Source: Cerrena zonata
Taxonomy: Eukaryota > Basidiomycota > Agaricomycetes > Polyporales > Cerrenaceae
DNA: 64,000 bases
Direction: 5' to 3'
NCBI GenBank assembly: GCA_038087015.1
Contig: JASBNA010000014.1
Span: 186,001-250,000, forward strand
Shown: in pieces, positions 33,303-44,732 of the stretch
How the letters are laid out: every line of letters starts with the position of its first letter
Numbering within the stretch: the first letter of the stretch is position 1
Notes under the pieces: model-generated
The model's input: the letters and a program-made list of their open reading frames with translations, nothing else
What the model was told of the DNA's origin: nothing
Database searches by the model: none
Program-made: the position numbers and the translations under genes

Positions 33303-34268
33303 ATGTCTTCTCGCCAGCCTCCTCAATACACCGATCCTAACAGGCGTAGTGAGCATCGACCGACGCTACCACCTATCCGTGATCTGTTTGGACGTAGGTG
33401 AACATCATTTTGGCGCCGTGGCGTAATACTGACAATTTGTGGTAGCGGAGTTGTCCCAGACTGTTTCGGGGTCGTCACACTCGCGCCATCCGTCATCGTC
33501 TCCCCAAATACCCTTCAATAGTCTTCAGATCTCCGATGACCCTCGTTACCAATCTCATGCTTCGTCAAGCAACTCTCGAAGCATGACCCCCACACCCCGT
33601 CCTTATCCTCCGTATGGGCAGGATCCCCGAGCTTCAGCTCAATACGCGCATGGTAGATCCTCCGCGGATCCACGACATGGATCCTCCTCTCAATATCCGA
33701 TGTATGGCCAAGTCCCCCCAGTGTCCTCGCGGCAAACTGGCCCAATGCCGAGTAATGCCTACCCATACTCCGCATCTCTTCCGCCTGTTTCTCGTCATCC
33801 CTCGTTGCCCATGCCCGGTGGTCCTGGTTCATCTGCCCAATATGCTCAGGAGCCAGAAAGGACATCGTCAGGACATCGTTATGAATGTAGTTACTGTGGT
33901 AAGGGATTTACTCGGCCCAGTAGTCTGAAGGTGAGGTGCTCTCACGCATGCCCTTCAGCCGTGTTGACTCATCTCGGATAAAACCTAGATCCATATCAAC
34001 ACTCATACCGGAGAAAAGCGTAAGTTTCCTCTTTGCTCGATCCTCGTTCGGCATCTATCCCGGAGCTCACTCTCGATTCCGTACCCCCGCAGCTTATACA
34101 TGCCCATTCGAAGGTTGTGGAAGGAGTTTCAGCGTCCAGAGTAACATGCGTAGACATGCCCGTGTTCACACGCGTACTACGGATACCCAACCCGATCCGG
34201 AAGAAGAAAGCGAAGAGGAGGTGGAAGGCGGCAGCTCGAGTAGTCACGGCAGTCGATCCTCACGATAG
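33303..34268 (+). CDS. C2H2 zinc-finger transcription factor, two fingers
   Basis: Exons 33303-33393, 33446-33930, 33989-34019 and 34093-34268; 260 residues. The N-terminus begins MSSRQPPQYTDPNRRSEHRP and contains LPPIRDLFG. A long Ser/Pro/Tyr/Gln-rich stretch follows. Finger 1 is YECSYCGKGFTRPSSLKIHINTH (about 174-196), with the intron between SSLK and IHINTH. The linker is TGEKPY, and finger 2 is YTCPFEGCGRSFSVQSNMRRHARVH (about 203-227). The C-terminus is acidic and then Ser-rich. A paralogue-like arrangement, a disordered N-terminus and two fingers, is seen at 20.2-21.0 kb, but the sequences differ. Expected to be a nuclear DNA-binding regulator. Confidence 0.88.
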
Positions 34269-35183
34269 GTGGTACCGGGATCCCACACAAACTTCAGGTA
34301 ATCTCCCCCGGAACCAATGGATAATGAACAGTATAGATGTATCTGTATCCCTGTATATTGCCTCACTTTACATTGTGATCCCAGGTAAGTGTTTGAGTTA
34401 CCCGAAATCGCCCTCGGAATCACACTCACATTGGTATTTCAGTACACTCATTGTAGTCCCAACCACACGCAATAACTCAACCCCTTCAATCATTTGCATT
34501 TTCCATTATTTATTCACTCTATCCTGGGCCCACGACTCGTATGACATATTTAACTCGGTGTTTCAGCACAGGTGCCCACACACATCACATTTGCATTCTA
34601 TTTATTTCATCTCATACTCATATTATTTCGAGTCTCTCCATTCTCCTGGCCGGGTTTCTTTTTATATGGGCATTAGTCTTATTTGTAAACCTTGCCTGGT
34701 GCAGTGGGATCTCGTTGTTAAAATCACACAGATAGATAATTTTCTGTCCCTCTCGTCGTAGTTTTCGCACTCCTGTTTTGTGTTGTCGCTCTTTTTTTCT
34801 GTTACTGTGCAAGAAGTAGTAATATATCAAATCGCATTGAACCTTAGAGATGTACAGTTCCCCCGATATTGTTCGCAGACAACTTTGTACGATTGGCAAA
34901 TCGATTGATAGCCTGGGCGATCACCATGCAACAACGCCGATCCCTTGGCTTTGGACATTAACGGGAAACATGGCTGAAATTTCCTCGCTTAGGATAGATC
35001 GTGTTACGAAGGTACATACAGGGAACCATGTTCCTGCAAAATGATGATAATTCTAACGATGTACCACACTAACTTGGTCCATGGTCCATACCTGTGGTTC
35101 GGCATCTTCTCCCTTGACGTCCAACATCAACTATAATCACAGTAGCATCCATCAACGCAAATCGTTATGCTCTCTGATACACA
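34269..35183. other. 3' region between convergent genes
   Basis: AT-rich with T runs (34620-34850). This is the probable 3' UTR of the C2H2 gene and the downstream side of the minus-strand gene ending at 35184. Confidence 0.35.
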
Positions 35184-35681
35184 TCACATCACGTTCTCGA
35201 TATTTTCAACTGTCTTCCACACGACATGAGATGGAGGTCGGAGTGCTGGTCGATCATGAGGGCGCTGAGGCTGTTCGTCGGCCCTTGTGTGGGAAGGTAA
35301 TGAAGACTCTGACGCCCCCATAGACATCCACCTTCCTTCCCGAGGTCGGATGTTTAAAGGCGCTGTTGTTTGCAGTGAAAGTTGACGTGCATGGAAATTT
35401 ATGGTGGCGCCGGCCGTGGTTGTCGTGAGTAGGATTGGAATTGAAGTGGTACGAATCTGCGCCGAGCGGGGGACGACAGGGACATCGCTTAGAGACGACG
35501 CTGAGGAGGAACTAATGAGGGACGTGTGGCGACGAGAGATTTGGACGCGAGCCAACAGCTGTGTTAAATTGTCAGAGACATCATCGTCTGTGACCAAGGA
35601 TGATGGACGGCTAGACGGCTGGATGGGTTTCAGACGGGAGGGAGGGATCGCGGTAAAGGTAGAAGGACGTAAGGCAGACAT
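35184..35681 (-). CDS. Hypothetical protein, 165 residues, single exon
   Basis: Intronless frame starting MSALRPSTFTAIPPSRLK, rich in Ser, Thr, Pro and Arg, with one hydrophobic-acidic helix (TDDDVSDNLTQLLARVQIS). No domain recognised. The downstream half (after residue 110) is basic and polar. It lies only 70 bases from the stop of the next gene upstream on the same strand, so it could be its 3' neighbour or, less likely, an unspliced part of it. Support comes mainly from length and composition. Confidence 0.45.
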   Translation of the reverse strand: MSALRPSTFTAIPPSRLKPIQPSSRPSSLVTDDDVSDNLTQLLARVQISRRHTSLISSSSASSLSDVPVVPRSAQIRTTSIPILLTTTTAGATINFHARQLSLQTTAPLNIRPREGRWMSMGASESSLPSHTRADEQPQRPHDRPALRPPSHVVWKTVENIENVM

Positions 35682-35750
35682 GTTTGGCCAACGGCCCGCT
35701 AACTGGCGGCCGTTAGCATTTCCTTTGGGTGTAAACGACTGCCTGTAGAA

Positions 35751-36308
35751 CTACCCATGATTGACGCGAGGTGCAGATGCAGCAGAGTAGATACTCGCTG
35801 TTTCGGTGTTCAGAGATTGAGCATCCAGGGGTACAAACTCTGACTTTAAATCTAGGGATGAAGTTGCACCTGACGTGCTCACAGCGGTGGAGTCGGATGG
35901 AACATCTGATCCTGCATCCCCAGGCGAGCCTATTGGGGTTACGGAAGACGAAGACTGAGAAGAGCGGGTCGATGGCAACTGTGGAGATGGATTGCGATTA
36001 GGGAGTGCGTTTCCAAATTTATCCGCAAATACTGGGCTCTTCTCGAATTGCATAAAATTGGACGGGGATGAAATCTGCAACGCTGCAGGCCTGCGCTTCG
36101 TCCGACGGAAATGGTGCCTCGTGACGAAACACCACGCCAGGAAAATGAGTATGTTGAGTGTGGCCACCACAGCGACTATGGTAGCAATCACCGGAAGTGG
36201 AAGACCAATTGTGACATCTCGCTTGGTCAACGTCTAGAATGCCATATTAGTATAGCTGGTATCGAGTAGTACAGGAGGATACCTTACGGAAACATGAGGC
36301 GGCGCCAT
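35751..36308 (-). CDS. Small single-pass membrane protein
   Basis: Exons 36308-36288 (coding MAPPHVS) and 36233-35751; 167 residues. One strong transmembrane segment, LPLPVIATIVAVVATLNILIFLAWCFV, at about 17-43 is followed by a basic stop-transfer cluster (RHHFRRTKRRP). The rest is a Ser/Pro-rich, probably cytoplasmic tail of about 120 residues. There is no cleavable signal. The very short N-terminal side fits an N-out or signal-anchor topology. The first exon is tiny, but its splice (GTAAGG donor, TCTAG acceptor) keeps the frame. No family recognised. Confidence 0.65.
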
Positions 36309-37362
36309 TGCAACATTTAAGTTGCAATGTAGATTGAGGAGGAGCTATCCCCGCGGAGGGAAGAGCTGGTCGTGCGAGATGCGTTCATGCAGGAGGATCT
36401 GCTTCATATAGCTGAGCATCGCCCCCTTTTATCAAGCTTCCGGGGAAATGAGATATGAAGTAGGTGCAATAGGAATGCCACCCTCCGTATCATATACGCA
36501 TGGCAAGTGAGCGCGAACACAGAGTTGTCACCTGCAAGTTCCCCATATTAAGCAAGTGGCGATGCGTGGACCACACGCAACAAAATGTAATTGAAGGGAA
36601 AAGACGCAACACGGGGGAAGATGTTCATACGATGCAACTGTAGCTGAACGCTGTTAGAACAGTTATGATCAACCGACCCATGTGTATCTGTGAGACATAA
36701 GAAATGTTCATCTGAATCATGAGCTACGTCTGTTACAGGTGATATACTAGTTTGTTAATCGTGTTGGTAATCACCTGTTATCACTTGTTCAAACTTAGTA
36801 TTCGTTCTAGAACTTTTCGAGATGATGTTGGGCCTGTGCCCTGAGATTTAATAGAAACAAGTGAGGTAAGTGGGACTCGGAGAAGAAATCTGCGGGATAC
36901 CGACACAGATGAGCTAAAAAGGGCGCAGTCTATCAGACAGAGAAGCAGGGTTACACACTCGAGGGCGATCCATACCAATGGTTTTATTGAAGAGAACTGT
37001 GTTCGTGGATTGAAGACAAGGAGGAACCCAACCAGTAGCGGCAGATTTGTCACGGCAGTCGGGGGTCGCCGATACACGTGCATGAGGCTATTTTCGATCA
37101 TTTTCGTGCTGGAGGGCTTGTCGAGGGTTTGTGAGAGCAGTCGGTTGCTTCCACTCTTCCATCTGCCCACTCTATCAGGGCCATCCAGCACACATTCATA
37201 GACGTCTACGACTTTCTACGCTTACAGCCGATCTCTGGGATTCCCGGTGTCTTTTGTTCCTCTTGCATCCATACCTCACGCCAGTAACACACAACGCCAA
37301 AAGTCTAATCGGATAGATCATTTATTTTTTCCTCTTTTGCTTCACTCTCTGTATCTCCATCG
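36309..37362. other. Divergent promoter region upstream of EF3
   Basis: About 1 kb. A minus frame at 36781-37191 (136 codons) is not supported by motifs or splice partners. C/T-rich just before 37363, as expected for the leader of a highly expressed gene. Confidence 0.4.
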
Positions 37363-40300
37363 ATGTCTCCCGTTGCAATGCCTGTATCCTCAGATTCCCA
37401 GTTCGCCACACTCTTAGAAGAACTCCGTACTGCTCCCACAGCCCCAGGTAAAAACACAGCGTTGTTGCCTTGCGTCGTTGCTTACATTTTTCTCAGACGC
37501 AAAAGCCGCTGCCGACCGCTTAACGAGACAGGTCGCAAAAGATGGTTATGAACATCTTGAGTGTGTATATGCGCTTTCTCTGGCATGTCTACATGTTTTG
37601 ACAACGTTTGTTAACAGAGATTCCGCCATCTTGACTACCCTCCATGGCTTCGCAAACAACAAGAAGTCTGGTTTCGAGCGTGAATCCGCTCCGTTGGCAT
37701 TCCAATCATTCGCCACCGTCCTCGGTCCTTCAGTAGGACCACTCCTCCTTCCATCTCTCCCTCTTCTCTTCGATCTCTACATGGACAAGGGCGATGTTGT
37801 CCGTAATGCCGCTGCCACTGCCACCAAAGCCATCTTGAAACTTTTCCCTCCTGAATCAACTCGTATCGTATTCCGAACCCTAGAAGATATCATTGAGAAA
37901 GGAAAATGGAAGTCCAAAGTTGGTGCGCTCGATGCTATGAAGACTTTCGTCACGTCTGCCCCTACAGCCGTAGCCAACGAGCTTGGTTACACCTTACCCA
38001 AAGTCGAAGCCGCCATGCACGACACTAAATCAGAAGTTTCTTCTGCTGCCATTAAATGCGCCAATTCCCTGTGTACCACGCTTGCCAACGCTGATATGAG
38101 TCCCCATATTCCTACACTTGTAAAGTGTATGTCGAACCCGGATTCAGTGCCTGCATGTATCAAGGCTCTCTCCAACACTACTTTTGTCGCTGAAGTGACA
38201 GCACCCGCGCTCGCTGTTCTCGTACCACTCCTTATTCGTGCCTTGAACGATCGTAGTATGGAAGTCCAACGCCGCACCGTCGTTGTTATCGATAATTTGG
38301 TTAAATTGGTCCGAGACCCTAATGTCGCTGCTACGTACCTCAATCCCCTATTCGAGGGTGTTGAGAAGATCGCGAAGGGTGCCGCATTCCCTGAAGTCCG
38401 TGCCTTCGGTGAAACCGCTTTGGCTACTCTCGTGAAGGCCGGTGCATCGAAGGATGGTCCACCGCCCCCGAGCCGTGATCTTCAGGCAGAATCCCAAGAA
38501 GTGCAATCCGCGCTTCTAACTCTTCTCCCCGCCGAAGTTGTGAAAGTCTCTCCTTCCAAACCCAATGGACCTCATACCCCCAAACACCCTTCATTTGGAC
38601 GAACTCTCGATTTCACCTCATCTCTTGTCGCAGATCTCGTCTATTTCCGCAAATTCTCAGATGCTAAAGTTTGGGATCGTTGCTTTGGTGTTTATATCAC
38701 CCCTTGGATCTCTGGTGATGCTGAGGATGGTGCCAGAGTCACCGAACAAGTCCGCCAACACTTCCATGCAATCGACAAGGCAAAACACGCTACGGCGACC
38801 AGCGGAGATGACTCGGAAGGCGAAGTTCTTTGCGATACCCTATTCTCGCTCGCATATGGTGCCTTGCTCCTCCTGTCTCACACCACTCTCCGCCTCATTC
38901 GGGGCCGTCGATATGGTATTCTCGGTACCAACGGTTCCGGGAAATCAACATTGATGCGGCAACTCCGTGATGGCAAAGTTGAGAACTTCCCGCCGCAAAG
39001 TGAGTTGCGCTGTGTGATGGTGGAACATTCTCTCCAGGGCGAAGACACTTCATTGTCCATCATCGACTTTATTGCCTCGGACCCTCAGTTGGCTGGAATT
39101 TCCCGGGAGAAAATCAGGAACCAGCTTCTTGAAGTCGGGTTCGATGATGTGAGACAGGCTGATATGGTCGGTGGTTTGTCTGGTGGTTGGAAGATGAAGC
39201 TTGAGCTGGCTAGAGCTATGCTGTATAATGCTGATCTTTTGTTACTTGATGAACCTACGAATCACGTATGTTTTCTCTCTTTTAAATTATGACATCATAT
39301 GCTAACTACAGACCTATAGTTGGATCGTGCATCCGTTAAATGGTTGGAAAAGTATCTTATGGCTCAGAAACGCGTAACCTGCCTAATTATATCTCACGAC
39401 TCTGGGTAAGTGTTCTTATCTTGTCCTTTAATTTATTCTGCCCATCTTACTGTCTCTATGTTTTAAGATTCCTCGACAACGTAACCACAGATATAATTCA
39501 CTACGAGACCAAGAAACTCGTCTACTATCCTGGAAACCTCTCAACATTCGTAGAAGCACACCCTGAGGCTAAGTCATACTATACCCTAGCTGCTACCTCC
39601 GTCAAATTCGCTTTCCCTCCTCCCGGATCGCTTATGGGTGTTCGAAGCAATACCCGTGCTATCCTCAAAATGTCTAACTGTACGTTCACTTATCCTGGGC
39701 GGTCAGTGCCTAGTTTGCACGGTGTTAGCTGTGCTTTGACGCTATCGAGGTGAGAATCCATTTTCGATATTAATTCTGGTCGCTATGCTTGCGGTTCTGT
39801 GGGTCCATGTCCATAAATCTCTTTGCATCTTGTGCATCTCGGGATATTTAGACATATGGGTCTACTGGATCTCTGGGCTCTATGGAACCAGTGCTGTCCA
39901 TTACTCAAGTACTGATTGTTCCTCATTGAAATGTAACACAGCCGAGTGGGTATTATCGGACCCAATGGAGCGGGGAAATCGACCCTAATCAAATTGCTCA
40001 CTGTACGTGCACATCATTGTTTGGGTTTGCAGGCGGCATAAAAACAAATTCTCATCGTTTCCTTAGGGTGAGACTGAGCCTCAGGAAGGCACTGTGTACA
40101 AGCACCCGGCTCTCCGTATTGGCTATGTCTCGCAGCACGCAACGCATCATATTGGTGAGCAATGGTTGTTGTCGGTCACTACAACTTGACGGTTGAGCTG
40201 ATGGTCCGGTGTTTTGTTTTTCTTTAGAACGCCATCTCGAGAAAACGCCTATCCAATATATCAGTGGCGGTTCCAAGATGGTCACGATCGTAAGTGGGAA

Positions 40301-41615
40301 GATATCGTAACTGAGGGGACCAATACTAATAGAGATACTGACACAGGTGAGATCCTCGAGAAGAGCACCCGTGTGTTGACCGATGCCGAAAAGGCGCAGA
40401 TGGAGGTTGAGTTTGTTGGCAAGAACGGTCAGCGTCGCAAGTTGGAGGTAGGTCCGATGTAGGATCCGAACGCTGTGGCTCTCCGATTGATTGCGCTTTT
40501 TTAGATGATCATGGGTCGCCAGAAACTCAAAAAGTCGTTCCAGTATGAGGTGAAATGGCGAGGTATGTCAAACGGTCTTTAAAACTCCAATGTATCTCGG
40601 GCGAATATTTTGCTGATGCAATTTGTTGCTAGGTTTCGACCATAAATTCAATACTTGGGTTCCCCGTGAGGAATTGTTGGAAAAGGGCTTTACGAAGGTT
40701 GTCCAACAATTCGATGATCTCGAGAGTTCTCGGGAGGGTGCAGGTTCCCGGGATACCGCCGCCCATCTGGTCCGAAAGCACCTTGAGGATATCGGCTTGG
40801 ATGGTGACATCGCGCAGTACAACGAAATTGCAGGTCTTTCAGGAGGTAAGCAGCTTACCCCTACCCCTACTTCATTGGAAAGGCGTCACAAGGGGGCATT
40901 TACTCATCGGTACCTCAGGTCAGAAAATCAAGTTGGTTATTGCCGCTTGTTTGTGGAACAATCCTCAGGTATGTAGGATACGGGACCTCTCATGCATGTG
41001 AATCTTATTTAGACTATTCCAGATCTGCGTCCTCGATGAACCGAGCAATTTCTTGGATCGTGAGGCGTTGGGTGGTCTTGCGGTCGCCATCCGTGATTGG
41101 GCTGGCGCAGTGGTGAGTGTTTCTGGCTGTGTTGAATGTTCCTGGACGCGTATAGTAAACAGTTCTCCTCGACAGGTCATCATTTCTCACAACGAAGAGT
41201 TTGTCACCGCACTCTGTAAGCACCTCAGACTCCTTTGCGCAATTAAACACCACGACTGATTGGTTCTGCTGCTTGTCTTACAGGCCCCGAAATCTGGAAC
41301 GTAGACGGAGGTCGCGTTACGCACAAAGGCAAAGCAGCCATCGTGGAAGATGCTTTCGCAGATGTAAAGACGCCGAAAGGCAGCGGCGCGAACACCCCCG
41401 CACGCTCTCGTCTGCAGTCGCCTGCGGTATCGGCACATGGAACTCCTGCTGCAAGTGGTGCTGAAGGGGAGGCTGCCGCAAACACGCTCCCGGTCAAGAA
41501 GAAGAAGAAAATGACCCGGAACCAGATCAAGGCCCAGGAGGAGCGTAGGAGGATCAGGAAACTCAACTGGCTCACCTTTGGAGGCGTGAAGCCTGACGAT
41601 ACGGACAGCGATTGA
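37363..41615 (+). CDS. TEF3: Translation elongation factor 3 (ABC-F ATPase), with a one-base frameshift
   Basis: Fifteen exons: 37363-37447, 37497-37560, 37618-39265, 39320-39405, 39468-39749, 39942-40002, 40067-40154, 40228-40289, 40347-40447, 40505-40562, 40633-40845, 40919-40968, 41023-41112, 41176-41215 and 41284-41615; about 1086 residues. EF3 is the fungal ribosome-bound ATPase that releases E-site tRNA. It has an N-terminal HEAT region (about 30-330), a four-helix bundle, ABC1 (Walker A GTNGSGKST at 486, LSGGWKMKLELARAM, Walker B LLLLDEPTNH to 599), ABC2 (Walker A GPNGAGKST at 728, LSGGQKIK, Walker B VLDEPSN), and a chromodomain inserted in ABC2 (KKSFQYEVKWRGFDHKFNTWVP). The C-terminus is Lys-rich, as usual. 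In exon 8 the frame is broken: one base is missing between 40262 and 40263 (QYI to QWRFQDG). All other phases are consistent. Family certain. Confidence 0.95.
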
Positions 41616-42273
41616 TTTGTGTTTGTTAGGGTCCATGTCATCTATGTTTTATGTTGTTTTGCGTAGGGAATATAGGAGTGACCCGAGTTGTTTCTCAGAC
41701 GATGCGAGCTGGCCACGTTTCGGAGGGAAAGAGATGATTGTCTCGTGTTTGTTGATCGAGCATGCATCATCGGTGATTAGCGCGAGTTGCTTCCGAGGGC
41801 AAGAGATGCCGGTGACCATCATGTAAATGAGGCATTAAAGTATTGCAGTATTCTTCGGTGAATATTGTGCGACGTCATTCGTCATAGAAACGACTTTAAA
41901 AATGGGTAAATATTAGAGACAGTGAACGGGAAGAAGAATAGGAATATTGAATGGAACAATATGTCGCCATCCATGTGGGGAAGAAGAGAACAATCAAGTA
42001 GACGGTGAATTGAGAGCGCTGTGTGCTCCATCGCAACACTCCGCGACACTGCCCCACGCGAGCCTGGTATTGCCGCTCCATTGTTGGTTTTCCTTTTCAA
42101 CGAGGACCATACCGTCGACTGTTCCCCTCGACTTGACCTCGACGTTCAGTCGTTTTCTTTCAGCCTTCTCACAAGTCATATCTTGACACTTGTTCTGTCT
42201 TTACGACCCCCATCCAGCCCAATCCACATCATTCTTTCCATCACTCCCAGTCTTTCCAAGAAGAATCCCAGTC
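41616..42273. other. Spacer between EF3 and the AA9 gene
   Basis: 3' flank of EF3 and promoter of the AA9 gene. C/T-rich from about 42110 to 42270, typical of a leader. No other gene. Confidence 0.4.
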
Positions 42274-43629
42274 ATGTTCCAACTCCTTCCCATCGCTGCG
42301 CTCTCCCTTTCCCTTGCTACGATCGTGAAAGGACACGGCTTCGTTCATGAAGTCGTTGTCAATGGCAAGTCATATCCCGGATACGCCCCTTTCACAGATC
42401 CATACGCCTCCCCTGCTGTTCAGAGGATCGTCCGCAAGGTCACAGACGATGGACCTGGTACGTACTCCTATTTTCAATATCGGTGTCTGATCATTCGATT
42501 CTAAGTTCAGATCTTATTGGTATTCCATTATAGTAACTGATATTCATGATGCAAGCCTTGCCTGCAACGTTGCTGGTGACAAGCCAGCAGCTCTCGTTGC
42601 GGACGCCCCTGCAGGCAGCAAGGTCACCTTCAACTGGCAGAACGTACGTATCCCCTAAGTCTTCCCTGTAATTGTTTTTGCTAACCATGTTTGGTCCCTT
42701 GCAGTGGCCCGCTGGTATTTAAATTATCAGTTTATTGTAACTGAAACAGGCACTAATGATTGTTTCATGTCTTAGATCACTTGGGCCCTGTTAGCACTTA
42801 CATGGCCTCTTGCAATGGTGATTGCACCAAGTTCAGCGACCCCTCGAGTGCCAAATGGTTCAAGATTGATGCCGCTGGTTATGATTCAAGCAAGAAGCAA
42901 TGGGCTTCCGCCAAGTTAATTGCCGGTAAGTTAACGTTTGTTTGCCTATCGTTTCTATGTGGAATATTTCTGATGTTTTAAATTTATACTTTTAGATGGT
43001 GCTTCTTGGACCAGCACAATCCCCGCTTCATTGGCTGCTGGACAATACGTGAGTGCTGATCATCGTGTTTAAAGTTCGAATTTCAATTGATCTTCTTTCA
43101 TGCAGCTTATCCGACACGAGATCGTTGCTCTTCACTCTACAGGTCAACCTCAATTCTACCCCGCGTGCGCGTAAGTATTGATATCCTTTGCCCCGATTTT
43201 TCTCTATCTCATGGTTTTTATTTTTGCTCTTTCAGACAAGTGAAGGTCACTGGTAGCGGAAACGCGAAGGCAACTGATACCGTTGCCATTCCCGGACTTT
43301 ATGACAACGTTAAGTTCCCTGATATCTGGGCTGACGGTTTCAACAAGTTCACTGCACCCGGCCCCGCAGTCTTCGCCAGCAGCGGTAGCGATCAACAAAC
43401 CGCTCCTGCTTCCTCCGCTGCCCCCGCGGAACCTTCCTCTACGAAGAGTGCCAGCCCTTCCTCCTCCGCGGCAGCCAGCCCTTCGGCTAAGCCTCCAGCT
43501 TCAGCCACTGCTGCCCTCCCTGCCTCAGCCCCCATTGCCTCCTCCACCCTCGTTTCTGCTGCTCCGGCTACAAGCGGCAGATGCCGCCGTTCGAAGCGTC
43601 ATGTCCGCCACGCTTCACGTCATCATTGA
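42274..43629 (+). CDS. AA9 lytic polysaccharide monooxygenase
   Basis: Seven exons: 42274-42457, 42534-42643, 42705-42714 (10 nt), 42776-42925, 42996-43048, 43106-43170 and 43236-43629; 321 residues. It is secreted and cleaves cellulose or related glucans oxidatively with copper. The signal peptide MFQLLPIAALSLSLATIVKG ends just before His21, the N-terminal copper ligand. The second ligand is His103 in DHLGPV. The axial Tyr187 lies in QPQFYPACAQV, with Gln185 and His179 also in place. The catalytic domain ends near 245 (PGPAVF). A low-complexity Ala/Ser/Pro tail of about 60 residues follows, then a basic, His-rich end (CRRSKRHVRHASRHH). There is no CBM1. All active-site residues are present, so I expect an active enzyme. 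Confidence 0.95.
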
Positions 43630-44732
43630 TTTCTTTTTTCTCTTGCTTTGGTATGTACATTGCACCTCCGATTGGCCTTTACACCTTGAGGCTTATGCAT
43701 TGCTTTTTGAAGCTTAACGGGGTTCCGAGATCGAGATTTGCTTCGGAGAAGCACAAGATTTTTTTAAATGATCTCATACAGTCTGGGTTGATTCCATGAA
43801 AGTTTTCGGCATCCCGCTGGTCCCTTCACTGCTATCCACTATCGGTGGGGATAGAATCCTCACCCTCTCACTGCTTGCCTGCTGTTTTTTATGATGATGT
43901 ACATAATCTTATCATGTTTATGTCACGCGATGTATTGAATACACACGATGTTTGCTATCGGTTTTTTATCACTCTTGTCTGATTCCTTTGTTGTCGGAGT
44001 CGGAGGAAAGTATCGGAGGAATGCTTGTGTTTCTAAGCTGGAACGTCATTGCCACTTTGAGGGCGATATCGACGGAGAAGTTTATCTCGATAATGACATC
44101 TTGTGCCATCCCAATTGAATGGGAGGGTGTACGTACGGTGTACGTATTCGAGCGTTGATGAGAGTAAGAGAGTGTTCCTAGAAGCCGGTAAAGAAGCAAG
44201 TCAATGAGGATAGCAATGATGACCGATGCAGAGCAATGCAGATGGATTTGATAGATTATAAGATAATGTCAATCCATGCATAGAAAGTACAAAAAAGCGC
44301 GTCATAGGAGGGAGAAGTACTAAAGATGTATGTAAAACATTAGGTGGGTGATCAAAAAGGAGAGCTATGGTAGCATAAGTCGAATATAACACTAGCATGA
44401 CGAAAGCGATCCGGGACAACAGCAATGGTGAATAATGATACATGGATGTAATATGAGTGATAATGAGATGATAAACAAATAATTCCAAGAGTCCGTGAAT
44501 GAATATATGAATGTCACTGCGAGATAATTGTTCTTTTGAGAGATACACAAATAATGAGAATAATGAACGACGAGCCAACGTGGGGCTCCACAAAATAATT
44601 GAGGGGTGAGAGATTGGAGTAGATTGCGTTGGATATTAAAGAACTGTGGGTGGATGAAATAGGTTAGGTTCGGACATGCCCTTGAGCAACGTCGTCTGCC
44701 AGCGATGACGTGCGGAAGCTCGCATCGGAGGA
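43630..44732. other. Convergent 3' region
   Basis: Between the AA9 gene (+) and the homeodomain gene (-). AT-rich; the frames seen (for example 44201-44593 on the minus strand) are composed of 3' UTR-like sequence. Confidence 0.4.

Noticed and set aside
36781..37191. 136-codon minus-strand frame in the EF3 promoter region
   Set aside because: No motif, no leader and no splice support; the hydrophobic part looks like chance.
44201..44593. 130-codon minus-strand frame after the homeodomain gene
   Set aside because: AT-rich 3' UTR-like sequence; no family resemblance.
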